Assembly (NCBI GenBank): GCA_011799875.1
Contig: CM022302.1
Span: forward strand, 183,326,942 to 183,390,941
Length of the DNA stretch: 64,000 nt
Source: Thinopyrum elongatum
Taxonomy: Eukaryota; Streptophyta; Magnoliopsida; Poales; Poaceae
Direction: 5' to 3'
Shown: positions 22,261-32,893 of the stretch, in pieces
Numbering within the stretch: position 1 is the stretch's first letter
Layout of the letters: every line of letters starts with the position of its first letter
The notes under the pieces: model-generated
What the model saw: only the letters and a program-made list of their open reading frames with translations
Databases searched by the model: none
What the model was told of the DNA's origin: nothing
Program-made: the position numbers and the translations under genes

Positions 22261-23776
22261 CCGCACCCAAGTCCTCTCAACTCGGTGGCACCCTCTATGA
22301 TGCGCCACGCCCCTTAATCTCGACTGTCGTCAGCTATCTGTCGTTCATGATTTTGAACTCCTCAGAGCCATCATCTCCTCCCTCCAGGGCTTCATTCAAC
22401 GCCTTTGCATCCCAACACGCTACCTATTGTCCATACCATGCATGGTGGACGCCTGGCAGACATCCCCTGAATTCGAAAAACTCCAGCAGTTTGAGTTCTA
22501 CCATTACCACAAAAATTGCATACCACGAACCGAAGGCCAAGAATTTGTGCCCACACCACCGTTGTCTATCTCGTGGTTTTCCTCCTCTCTCTCCACACCA
22601 CCACCTTCGCCTGGTGCCATCTACCAGACGATCTGGTACAAATGCTTCAACTCCCACTGCTAAAAAACTTTTGCTTGTGGTGGTTTATCTGTCGAAGGCC
22701 TCACTTCACAGCATCATCCACTCCTGTTGCCCTGCCCTGGAGCGCTTGCTGATTGTTTTGGGAATAGAAATCCGTATCAGTTGTTTCCAAATAAAGTCAC
22801 CTCACCTTAAAAGCATTGGAATTTGTTTTGAAGGACAGCAGCTCATCATCGAAGATGCCCCTTCACTTCAAAGGTTGCTCCTTCATTATTGTTATATACC
22901 TTCGCAAATAACTGTCGTCTCTACGCCTAAACTGGAGACCTTGGGTATAATTCGTGATGCTTTTAATTATCACAAGTTGGTGTTTGGCTCCACACTTATT
23001 TAGGTACCGTATATTATCATCTACACATTTGTAATCATAAGCTGCATTTTTCATTTGTGCGCATAAATTTTATATCATCGTGGAGTACACTTTGGGTACT
23101 AATATTATGTTATATGCTCAATGAAGAGTTCGTCCATGGATAGCCTATCAATGGTGCTAGATTCTGTCAAGATCTTACATATTGGAATGTTTAGTTATGA
23201 TCTGAACACAATTATTGGCTTGCTGCGATGCTTTCCATGTCTGGAGAATTTGTATATAAAGGTGATGATTTCATGCACATTGAAAGCCCATATATATTGT
23301 ACTAGAATTAACCGTTCAGCTGTCGCTCTTTCGACATACTCTTTTTTTAGACCTTAACTATTTTCAATCTTCATGTCTACTTAGGCACTAACACATGGAG
23401 AAAAACATATAACCAATTGTTGGCGTAATAAGCACTGGGATTTTCTCGGTTCTCATGACATTAGTTTGAGGACAATAACGATGGATGGATATGCATCCAA
23501 CCAGGCAACAGAAGCTTTGTCACATTCTTCCTGTTGAATGTGAGGTTACTATTATCCATGAGGCTTAAGTTTTTCAACAAGAAATTTCTCACGGACGGAT
23601 ATGTTGAACAGCAAAAAAAGAAGTTTCAGGTGGACAAATGGGCTTCTGAACGTGCTCGGCTTCTATTTACAACAACTTGTGGTCATGTTCCATTAAAAAA
23701 AATCGCATAGGATGTTGATTTTATGGATCAGACCGATCCATTTGTTTGTGACTACCAAAAACAGTGGTTGGGTTAG
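22261..23776 (+). pseudogene. F-box/LRR/FBD gene, remainder after the insertion
   Basis: After the CCGCA duplication the exon 1 frame resumes in phase with 5157. It covers the post-F-box region, then an LRR part (ALERLLIVLGIEIRISCFQIK, SPHLKSIGICFEGQQLIIED, APSLQRLLL). A donor GTACCG at 23004 and a second exon ending near 23261 (DSVKILHIGMFSYDL, then CFPCLENLYIK followed by GTGATG) come next. A third exon from 23385 has an FBD-type tail (GSHDISLRTITMDGY, then FFNKKFLTDGYVEQQKKKF). Two frame slips (about 22565-22605 and about 22670), one near 23515, and a TAG near 23708 break it even apart from the retrotransposon. Terminal stop at 23774-23776. Confidence 0.82.
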
Positions 23777-23871
23777 ATGTTATTGCCATGTTCAATCTGG
23801 GTTTTGTCTAAATTTGATGAACAATTAATCCTTGGGCTTTTGTACCATTTGTAAGCTTGAGTTAGATGTTG

Positions 23872-26000
23872 TTGCCCTCGTACTCCCCTCCGCCTGCCAC
23901 TACACTGCCGCATCTTCCACGGCTCCTGTTTGTTCCCGTCCGAGGCCTCACCGTCGTTCTCTGCCTTGGTTCTCTTGTGGTGCGCCCGCTGCCATTTGGC
24001 ATTGTCAACATGGTCAACAACCGAGAGGAATCAGGAGATGACTGTACTTGGAGAGGCTGATAGTAGGGACCCACCAGGGTCATGGCATTACGCAAGCAGG
24101 TGCCTCGTTATTACAAGCCAAAAAAATACTTCCTCCTAATGGTTTGACATGTAGGTCCCACGCCATTGTCAATGTAGTCAATAAACGAGAAAATTACACA
24201 ACGAGCGGCTAACACCAGGGACCCAACAGCTCGCCTAGTTGTTTTTCAGTTTTAGAGACGGAGCAGGGTATCAACTGCGCGCTGTGCAGGGGCTGTGGCC
24301 CGTCTAGCCCAGGCTTTTATTTAAACACATGACGAGCCCAGTTCATATCTTTTTTCTTTCTAAAAATGGCTGGCCCAGTTCTATTTTTTTTTTTGGAGAA
24401 TACCCAACCGAGGCCTACTAGCTTTTCTCAGCCTTGCTGGGCTGCAAATCTTTCAAGCGAGGAGGGATGTATTCGGCTTCCCCAGAAAATGGGCTATAAG
24501 TAGTAAGAAATGGGCTGTAAATTTTAAAACCAAAGACAACCGGCAATTAGATTCAAATTTCATTTTTTCTGGATTTCAAGATTTTAAATTTCATTGATTT
24601 TTTTGCAGAAAAATTTCTTTGTATTGTATTTTGATCTAATTTTTTAAAATTATTTTTAACGTGACTCAAAATTTCGTGATTAAAAGAGTTCGGACCCCAC
24701 CGAAATATGCAAAATTCCGTTGATTTTTTAGCAGTGGCCAGAATATGGTCTGTAATGCTAATAAAAAGAATATGGGCTTCAAAATATCCTTAAGAATTAG
24801 CAAATGGGCTGTAAATTATTAAAAATAATGGAAAATGGGATGCATGCTGTTTTCCATAGATTTGGAGGCTAACTTGTGGGCCTACTAGGTTGACGATGAC
24901 GCTGTCCTAAAAAAATTGACGCGTACGCAAGGTTTTGTCAACTTAGTCAACACAGAGTGGTGACTGTTGGATGTCCATCCAACGGCCGTCGTGCTTCTTC
25001 AATCTCTGATCTTCCTGCTCCAGCCGCCCAAACCAGCGCCGGCGAGACTGCCTACTCCCTCCTCCCGTGGCCGGCTGTGCTGCCACGCAGGCCTCACCGG
25101 CCCACCCTACTCCCACCGCTGGCCAGGCCATCCCTCTACCCACCTGCACCTCCTGTTATTTTCCGGCGACGTCAGCCTCACCCCGCAGCCGATCAGTCAG
25201 CCCTCGTACTCCCCTCGGCGTGGGCATCCACTACTATGGCTTCGCCGGCTTCGGGTTGTTCCCTTCCTGGGCCTCGCCGTCATCCACCGCGTTGGTGCTC
25301 TCGGCGCGGTGTGGTCAACATGGTCAACAAACGACAGCCATCGGAAGAGGGATGTAAGTGGAGAGGCTGACAGTAGGGACCCACACAAGCAAGTGCCTCC
25401 TTATTACGCAAAAAAATGATTGCTCCTGCTGACAGCTGGGACCCACTGGCTATATCTTCGCACAGAAGGAAGTGCCTCCTTGTTATGCGAAAAAAATAAT
25501 TCCTCCCGATGACAGCTGGGACCCGGCAGATTTGGTGGCTGACTTGTGGGCCTACTAAGCTGATGCGTATGCACGGCTTTCTCAACTTAGTCAACAAATG
25601 ATTCTAGCAGCTGTACCGTTGGATGTTAATCCAATAGCCGTGCTGCTTCTTCAACCTCTGATTTTGGTTCTGTCTCCCGTGGGCGGCAGTGCTGCCGCGC
25701 AGGCCTCACCGCCCCGCCCTACTCCCATCACTGGCATGGACATCCCTCTACTCACCCACACCTCCTGTTATTCTCCGGCAATGGCAGACGAACCAGAAAC
25801 CCTCGTACTCCCCTCCGTCTGGGAAACAACTGTCGAGTCTTCCTCGGCTCCGTGTCGTTCCACTCCTAGGCCTCGCCGTCGTCCACTGCCTTGGTGCTCT
25901 CGGCGCGTCGTGGTCAACGTGGTCAATGAACGACATCCATCGAAAGAGTACTATACATGGAGAGGCTGACAACTGGGTCCACGGCCGCACGCAAGGAAGT
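23872..26000 (+). repeat. Long direct repeats of about 450-500 bp (three copies, first partial)
   Basis: Copies lie at about 23872-24080, 24925-25400 and 25570-26000. Shared landmarks are TTGGATGTCCATCCAACGG or its variant, CTTCTTCAATCTCTGAT, CACCTCCTGTTATT, CCCTCGTACTCCCCTC, GCCTCGCCGTC, GTCAACATGGTCAACAA, and TGGAGAGGCTGACA. The open frames in them are driven by the repeat and do not resemble a protein. Confidence 0.75.
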
Positions 26001-26170
26001 GCCTCCTTATTAAGCACAAAATAATGATTCGTCCACCTGACAGCGGGGACCCCCCGGAAGGGCCTCTATATTTCACAAAAAAATGTTTCCCCTGACAGCT
26101 GGGACCCACTAGCTACATCTTCGCATGGAAGGAAGTGCCTCCTTACCCCCTGACAGCTGGGACCCACCAT
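24059..26170 (+). repeat. Interspersed TGACAGCTGGGACCCAC motif array
   Basis: At least eight variants of a 17-bp motif (TGACAGCTGGGACCCAC, with AGTAGGGACC and AACTGGGTCC forms) occur near 24059, 25372, 25430, 25510, 25968, 26039, 26093 and 26149. They are often followed by AAGGAAGTGCCTCCTTATTA. This is typical of CACTA subterminal arrays, which are thought to bind the element's accessory protein. Confidence 0.7.
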
Positions 26171-26429
26171 GTCGAAGCGTACATAGAGTTATCCTGGTCG
26201 CGAACGTATGTTAAAAAAAATCCTGGTCGTGAACGTGTACGTACATAGCGGTCGATCAATCTCTCTGCAGTGATGAACCGTGGCCGAGTAAGGAGCGGCA
26301 CGTGTCGTAGTAGAACCGCCGTCACTCAGTCATGTCTATATCATGTACACGTACGTACAGCCACGCTACAAGAAAGTTAATACGGCTACGTACGTACATA
26401 CGGGCGGGGTCTCAAACGCGTACAGCGAC

Positions 26430-27300
26430 GGCGTCCTGTTCATCGGTAGCCAACCGGCTAGGTCGGAACGGAGTTCATCGGGGCAACAGAATGCCTCGTG
26501 TTCATCGAGAGCCAACCAGCTTGGATGGAACAGCCGAAACGGGGCCTGGCGTACTGCAAAATGGAGGAAACGGCCTTCTATTCGACCACGTACGATTGAA
26601 ACGGGATCCTGTTCATAGGGAGGGGTCTGGCGTACAGCAAAACGAAGGAAACGAACTTCTGTTCGAGCGCCTACGGTCGAAACGGGGTCCTGTTCTTCAG
26701 GAGGGGTGTGGCGTACCGCAAAACGGGACTCCAGAGGCTACTATTCATCCATCGTCAACTGCCTCTTGCTCGATCCAGCCTCCACGGTTACTGTTCATCC
26801 ACTGTAGTCCTCCAGCCTCCACTGGCTACTGTTCATGGAGCCTCCACGGGGTCCTGTTCATCCACCCCCAACCGGCTGGGGTTTAGCGTCCTCCTCGGGG
26901 TCCTGTTCATCCAGCAGCAATGGCCTACTACCACGGGGTCCTGTTCATCCAACCCCCACCGGGAACTGTTCATCCACAGCCAACCAACCGGCTTGACTCA
27001 CCACGTCTCGACTCGTTCTATGTACCGCGCACACGGTAGCAACGGTCACTGTTCATCGAGAGGCTACCCAACATCGGCTGGCTACGTCTCGCATGGGGGA
27101 TCGATCAGCTTCAGTAAAGCAGCAGCAGCGATCGATCGCTCGGGTTCAGTTAGCAGCAGCAGCAAAGGAATCGCTCGGGTTCAGTCAGCAGCAGCAGCGA
27201 ATGAATCGATCGGGTTCAGTTAACAGCCAAGGGATCTATCGCTCGGGTTCAGTAATGTAGCTAGTGCGATTGCTCGGGTTCAGTTAGAGCCAATGCCTCG
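26430..27300 (+). repeat. CTGTTCATCC and GCTCGGGTTCAGT subterminal arrays
   Basis: About twelve CTGTTCATC-like motifs at 25-80 bp spacing between 26436 and 27060 overlap a roughly 85-bp repeat (GGCGTAC-GCAAAA...GAAAC) at 26540-26720. Then five GCTCGGGTTCAGT units at 30-36 bp spacing run from 27142 to 27290, with AGCAGC runs between them. The 184- and 171-codon frames here are repeat artefacts. Confidence 0.75.
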
Positions 27301-27645
27301 CACACACACGCCTACGAGAGAGAAACGCGCAAACCACAGTGCATCGCTCGGCCCCGACCACCCACCCGTAACCGGGAACTCCCCGATATTTTCCTCGCCC
27401 TCGCTTCTACCATGATTTTTTACGTCATGGACGGCCTAAAGAATGTCATGCAGGTGCGTCTCCAGCCCACCCAGGACGAAAAGCCCATTTTCTGTCATAA
27501 TTTTTTGTCATAGAATTAGGAGCCCACCACATCTATGATGATACATGTTTTTGTCACAATTATCCTCATAGAAATGTCATAAGCATGATAGAAAAAAATT
27601 CGTTCGGGCCAAAATGTCATGGATGTGTCTTTTTTTTTTGTAGTG

Positions 27646-29051
27646 TAAGGAAGCAATCAAAAATAAATCATGCTCCAACTTCATCGCATAATGAAAGACC
27701 ATACGTGCATGCTTCAGGAATCACAAACCTCAACACAAATATTCTTACTAAATCACAATTACTCACTAGCATGACTCTAATATCACCATCTTTATATCTC
27801 AAAACAAATGCAAGGAATCAAACTTCTCATATATTCAATGATCTTCATGAAAGTTTTTATTATATCCCTCTTGAATACCCATCATATTAGGACTAAATTC
27901 ATAACCTAAGCAAATTGCCATACTATTTATAAGACTCTCAAAATAATATAAGTGAAGCATGAGAGTTCATCAATTTCTTCAAAATAAAACCACCGCCGTG
28001 CTCTAAAAATATATAAGTGAAGCACTAGAGCAACTACCTAGCTCTAAAGATATAAGTGAAGCACATAGAGTATTCTAATAAATTCACGATTAATGTGTGT
28101 CATTTTCAAAAAGGTGTGTACAGCAAGGATGATTGTGGCAAACTAAAAAGCAAAGACTCATATAATACAAGACGCTCCAACCAAAACACATATCATTTGT
28201 TGAATAAAAATATAGCCTCAAGTAATTTACCAATGGATTGAAGACAAAAGAGGGGATGCCATCCGGGGCATCCCCAAGCTTAGATGCTTGGTTGTCCTTG
28301 AATATTACCTGGGGGTGCCTTGGGCATCCCCAAGCTTATGCTCTTGCCACTCCTTATTCCGTAGTCCATCAAAACTTCACCCAAAACATGAAAACTTCAG
28401 AACACAAAACTCAACAAAAAACTCGTGAGATCCGTTAGTACGATAAAACAAATCTCCACTTTTAGGTACTGTTGTAAACTCATTCCAATTTTATATTTGC
28501 ATTATATCTACTGTATTCTAACTTCACCATGGCTCATACCCCCCCCCCCCGGCGATACTACCCATAGATCCATCAAAATAAGCGAACAACACAATGAAAA
28601 CAGAATTTGTCAAAAATAAAACAGTCTGTAAAGAACCGAATTAAAGTCATACTTATGTAACTCCAAAAATTCTAAAAAGTTAGGACAACGTAGGCAATCT
28701 GTATATCAATCTTGTGTAAAAGATTCTGAATTTTTCCACATTCCAGCAAATTTTAACAATTCTGCTACTGGACGCAAAAGTTTCTGTTTTTCAGCAAAAT
28801 CAAATCAACTATCATCCAAAAGGTCTTACTTGGCTCAAACACTAATTAAAACATTAAAACACAATCATAACAGAGGTATGATTGCATATTTATTGAAAAA
28901 TAGAAGCAAAAAAACAAAAAACATAAAATAAAATTGGGTTGCCTCCCAACAAGCTCTATTGTTTTACACCCCTAGCTAGGCATATTGCATAGATCTAGGT
29001 ATTGTAATAGAAGTGAGGGAGATTACCCATGCTCATCTCATATTCCCTCCA
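27646..29051 (-). other. 3' spacer of G1
   Basis: An AT-rich non-coding stretch, collinear with 40840-42170 of G2. Shared features include repeated GGCATCCCCAAGCTTA (PPT-like on the minus strand) at about 28270 and 28325, and a GTGAAGCA-containing short repeat. A poly-C run lies at about 28541-28550. Confidence 0.7.
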
Positions 29052-29846
29052 TTAAGGTGCAAATTTCCTTTGTGGCAAGCAAAAATAATCAAAAGGGCAA
29101 AATTTAATTGGGCAAGGATCCATGAGATCAAGTTTGGGAGGAATATGTTCCTCTTTTGGCCCTTTATATTTGATAATTATCTCTTCATTATAAACGTTCC
29201 TTTGATTAAACTCCCTAAGTTTATCCCTAAGCACAAATCCTAATCCATTGTTTTGTATAGCAAAATTGACATTCAGTTCAGAAATCTTAACAATCAATAC
29301 AACAGGGGGAACTCTTTTTCTTAGATTTTCATTATAAGCGGCATAATCTGGATATTGTAATCTCCTTATCTCTTCTTGATTAAAAAGGATCTCCTCTATA
29401 GGAGGGCAACCACAATTTATATTGTAATGAGCAAATATTTCATGTGCCTCTTTCATAATATGCCCAAATTCATAAGCTAGAAATATAGTGGTGACACGCT
29501 TAACAGAAGGATCATGAATATTAGAAAATTCTAGGAGGATCCTTTGTATGCATGGATGCATGTGAACAAATTGTCTTTCAAGTTCAACTATAAGCAAAGA
29601 TATTGCATCCGCAAGGCTAGAAGTTTTGTTAAGAATCGATCCTCCTAGCATAGGTAACGTGCCGACACAAGTAAAGAAATCTTGAATATCACCCTTTCCA
29701 ATAATATTACCGCTACCTACACGGAGTTTTTTAGTGTGCATGATAGTAGGTTCTTCTTCACGAGGATCATCATTAGCAAAATCATCAAAAAAGTTCTCAA
29801 CATTTTCACTAGTCGTTTCAACGATAACCTCCCCAGATTCAGGCAT
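29052..29846 (-). CDS. Uncharacterised 264-residue ORF in the gag position of G1
   Basis: An intact frame with an upstream in-frame TAG seven codons before the ATG, so the start is well defined. The N-terminus is acidic (ENVENFFDDFANDDPREEE). The middle is helical and hydrophobic (SLADAISLLIVELERQFVHM; IQRILLEFSNIHD; IFLAYEFGHIMKEAHEIF), with cysteines in NINCGCPPIEE. The C-terminal third is basic (LRDKLREFNQR), ending in a Pro/Cys-rich tail (MDPCPIKFCPFDYFCLPQR). I find no Gag capsid core, CCHC knuckle, protease, RT or integrase motif. It lies between a leader and a 3' spacer that are both homologous to G2's. It is the only long uninterrupted frame in the G1/G2/C1 nest. Function unknown. Confidence 0.7.
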   Translation of the reverse strand: MPESGEVIVETTSENVENFFDDFANDDPREEEPTIMHTKKLRVGSGNIIGKGDIQDFFTCVGTLPMLGGSILNKTSSLADAISLLIVELERQFVHMHPCIQRILLEFSNIHDPSVKRVTTIFLAYEFGHIMKEAHEIFAHYNINCGCPPIEEILFNQEEIRRLQYPDYAAYNENLRKRVPPVVLIVKISELNVNFAIQNNGLGFVLRDKLREFNQRNVYNEEIIIKYKGPKEEHIPPKLDLMDPCPIKFCPFDYFCLPQRKFAP

Positions 29847-29971
29847 GATGGCAAAACAAGCAATCTAGCACACAAGCAAACAAAAATCAAACGAAAAGAC
29901 GAACAGAAAGAAGGCAAATAAAAAGGCAAATATTTTTGTGTTTTTCTGAAAACGTTTTAGAAGTGGGGGAG

Positions 29972-31556
29972 TGATGCTTGAATCTGTGTTGGTATTTCCC
30001 CAAAGAGGAAGGGATGATGCAGCACAGCTATGGTAAGTATTTTCCTCCGTTATGAAACCAAGGTTATCAATCCAGTAGGAGAACCAAGCAACACTATGTA
30101 AGCGGTACCTGCACACAAATAACAAATACTTGCAACCCAATGCGTAAGAGGGGTTGTCAATCCCTCCACGGTAAAAAGATAGGTTAAATTGTATGAGATT
30201 GGATAAATAGATCTAGTGAAAACACAAAATAAAATAAGTAAAGGAAAAGTGCAGCAAGGTCTTTTTGGATTTTTGGAATAATAGATCTAAAAATAATATG
30301 ATAAAAGATAAACCCGGGGGCCGTAGATTTCACTTGTGGCTTCTCTCGAGAAAATAGCATACGGTGGGTAAACAAATTACTGTTGGGCAATTGATAGAAG
30401 AGCAAATAATTATGACGATATCCAAGGCAATGATCATGTATATGGCATCACGTCCAAGATTAGTAGACCGACTCCTGCCTGCATCTACTACTATTACTCC
30501 ACACATCGACCGCTATCCAGCATGCATCTAGTGTATTAAGTTCATGGAGAAATGGAGTAATGCAATAAGAATGATGACATGATGTAGACAAGATCTATTC
30601 ATGTAGGAATAGACCCCATCTTTTTATCCTTAATAGGAACGATACATGTGGGCCTCGCTACCGCTTCTGTCACTGGGTGAGGACATCGCAAGATCAAACC
30701 CATCAAAAAGCACCTCTTCCCATTGCAAGAAAAATCAATCTAGTTGGCCAAACCAAACCAAAGTTTCAGAGAACAAATACGAGGCTATAAGAATCATGCA
30801 TATAACAGATCAAAGAAAACAAAATAATATTCATACATAAATCTGATCATAAACTGGCACTTCATCAGATCCCAACAAACACACCGCAAAAAGTCATTAC
30901 ATCAAATAGATCTCCAAGAACATCGAGGAGAACATTGTATTGAGAATCAAAAACAGAGAAGAAGCCATCTAGCTACTGCCTATGGACCAATAGGTCTATG
31001 GTGAACTACTCACGCATCATCGGAGGAGCACCAATGAGAATGATGAACCCCTCCGTGATCGTGTTCCCCTTCGGCAAAGTGCCGGAATAGGGCTCTAGAT
31101 TGGATCTCGTGGTTCTGGAACTTGCGGCGGCTGGAATTGTGTTTTCATGACTCCCCTAGGGTTTCTGGAATATCTGAGTATTTATAGAGCTGAGAGGTGG
31201 TGGAGGAGACCTCCATGGGCCCCACCACCCATCAGGGCGCGCCAAGGGCCACTGGCGCGCCCAGGTGGGTGGTGGGCCCCATGGGCCTCCCCTCGTGCAC
31301 TTTCTTGGCTCCCAAGTTGTCTTATGGGCTGAAAAAAATCTCCAAAAAGTTTCGCTGCGTTTGGACTCCGTTTGATATGGATATTCTATGAAGTAAAATA
31401 GAAGCAAAAAACAGCAGCTGGCACTGGGCACTATGTCAATAGGTTAGTCCCAAAAAAATGATATAAAGTTGCTATAAAATGAATATAAAACATCCAAGAA
31501 TGATAATATAACAGCATGGAACAATCAAAAACTATAGATACGTTGGAGACGTATCA
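29972..31556 (-). repeat. G2 3' LTR
   Basis: Read on the minus strand it starts TGATACGTCTCCAACGTATC at 31556 and ends ...GATTCAAGCATCA at 29972. A polypurine-like TAAGCTTGGGGATGC directly precedes it (31557-31571). Confidence 0.85.
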
Positions 31557-31674
31557 GCATCCCCAAGCTTAATTCCTGCTCGTCCTCGAGTAGGTAAATG
31601 ATAAAAACAGAATTTTTGATGTGGAATGCTGCCTAACATGTTCATCACATATTCTTTTGTTTTTTAGCATGGAC

Positions 31675-31679
31675 ATTTG
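31675..31679. repeat. Target site duplication ATTTG of C1, left
   Basis: ATTTG immediately precedes the C1 LTR and is repeated at 39831-39835 immediately after its 3' LTR. Confidence 0.9.
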
Positions 31680-32877
31680 TGATGGAAATATGCCCTAGAG
31701 GAAATTATAAAGTTGTTGCTATTATTATATATGAGATTGAACTAGGTATGAAGATACCGACGATCGATTCTCGGGCAAGTAACATACCGACAGACAAAGG
31801 GAATTACGTATGTTGTCATAAGGTTCGACCGATATAGATCTTCATAGAATATGTAGGAACCAATATGGGCATCCAGGTTCCGCTATTGGTTATTGACCGG
31901 AGAGGCGTGTCGGTCATGTCTACATAGTTCTCGAACCCGTAGGGTCCGCACGCTTAACGTTCGTTGATGATATAGTGTTATATGAGTTATGTGATTTGGT
32001 GACCGAATGTTGTTCGGAGTCCCGGATGAGATCATGTACATGACGAGGAGCTCCGGAATGGTCTGGAGGTAAAGATTGATATATAGGACGATGCTATTTG
32101 GACACCGGAAAGGTTTCGGAGTGTATCGACTAGTCATCGGATCACCGGAAGGGGTTCCAGGAGGTCTATGGGCCTAATGGGCCAAGGGGAGGCACACACC
32201 AGCCCACAAGGGGGCTGGCGCGCCCTCTCCTTGGCTGCCATCCCTAGAGAAGGAAAGGGGGAGGGCTAGCCCCTCCTGCCTTCCCCTTCTCATGGGGGAA
32301 AGGAAAGGGGGGCGCCACCCTCTCCTGCCTTCTCCCTGGCGCCAAACAAGGAAGGGGGGCGCCAAAGGGCAGGCGCCCAAGGGGGCCGGCCGGCCACCTT
32401 GGGGCGCACCCAAGGCTACCTCCCCTCCAACCAACCTATATATATGAGAGGGAGGGGCGCCACACAACCCAGGACAATCTCTTAGCCGTGTGCGGCGCCC
32501 CTCTCCACAGTTTAGTCCTCCGTCCAGTTTCTCCGCAGTGCTCAGTGAAGCCCTGTGGGAACAAGTTCACCATCACCGTCACCACACCGTCATGCTGCCG
32601 GAACTGATCTACTGCTTCGCCCGTCTTGCTAGATCAAGAAGGCAAGGACGTCATCGAGCTGAAGGTGTGCTGAACGTGGAGGTGCCTTACGTTCGGTACT
32701 TGATCGGTTGGATCGCGAAGTAGTTCGACAACATCAACCGCGTTAATAAACGCTTCCGCTTTACGGTCTACAAGGGTACTTTGACACACTCTCCCCTCTC
32801 ATTGGTATGCATCTCCATGGATAGATCTTGCGTGTGCATAGAATTTTTTTTTGTTTTCCATGCAACGTTCCCCAACA
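31680..32877 (+). repeat. C1 5' LTR, internally deleted
   Basis: 1,198 bp against 1,723 bp for the 3' LTR. It lacks about 574 bp (the counterpart of about 38157-38730) and carries about 49 bp of extra GC-rich sequence near 32280, between CTCCTGCCTTC direct repeats. Confidence 0.9.
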
Positions 32878-32878
32878 G

Positions 32879-32893
32879 TGGCATCCAAGCCAG
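32879..32893 (+). promoter_or_regulatory. C1 primer binding site, initiator tRNA-Met type (diverged)
   Basis: TGGCATCCAAGCCAGG begins one base after the LTR end. It resembles the usual copia PBS complementary to initiator tRNA-Met, with a few changes. Confidence 0.7.

Larger units (their letters stand above)
15674..22562 (+). repeat. Tandem segmental duplication, copy 2 (6.9 kb, internally deleted)
   Basis: 15674-16103 matches 2554-2983. After one unmatched base at 16104, 16105 onward matches 9214 onward through pol, the spacer, the LTR and the F-box continuation to 22562. The missing block equals 2984-9213 of copy 1 (6,230 bp): the rest of the copia fragment, the F-box 5' part, LTR1, gag and the protease/RT start. 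Predicted and observed lengths differ by one base. Confidence 0.87.
23850..27645. mobile_element. CACTA-type DNA transposon, right part
   Basis: The right end is ...TTTTTTTTTTGTAGTG at 27645, the complement of a CACTACAAAAA terminus as in Triticeae CACTA elements. Inside lie dense subterminal repeat arrays (separate entries). I see no transposase and no left CACTAC terminus. The body begins right after the F-box 3' region, so the left end is truncated or not recognisable. The superfamily call rests on the terminus and the array architecture. Confidence 0.65.

Noticed and set aside
23862..25419. Several plus and minus frames (to 150 codons) between 23.8 and 25.4 kb
   Set aside because: They fall on the roughly 500-bp direct repeats, exist in multiple frames at once, and shift frame between repeat copies.
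26332..27223. Plus frames of 184 and 171 codons with Cys/Ser-rich sequence
   Set aside because: Their sequence is the translated CTGTTCATCC repeat array of the CACTA element and no protein-like pattern is independent of it.
32174..32467. Pro/Gly-rich minus frame in the C1 5' LTR (also 39176-39489 in the 3' LTR)
   Set aside because: GC-rich repeat sequence of the LTR. The frame differs between the two LTRs because of indels.
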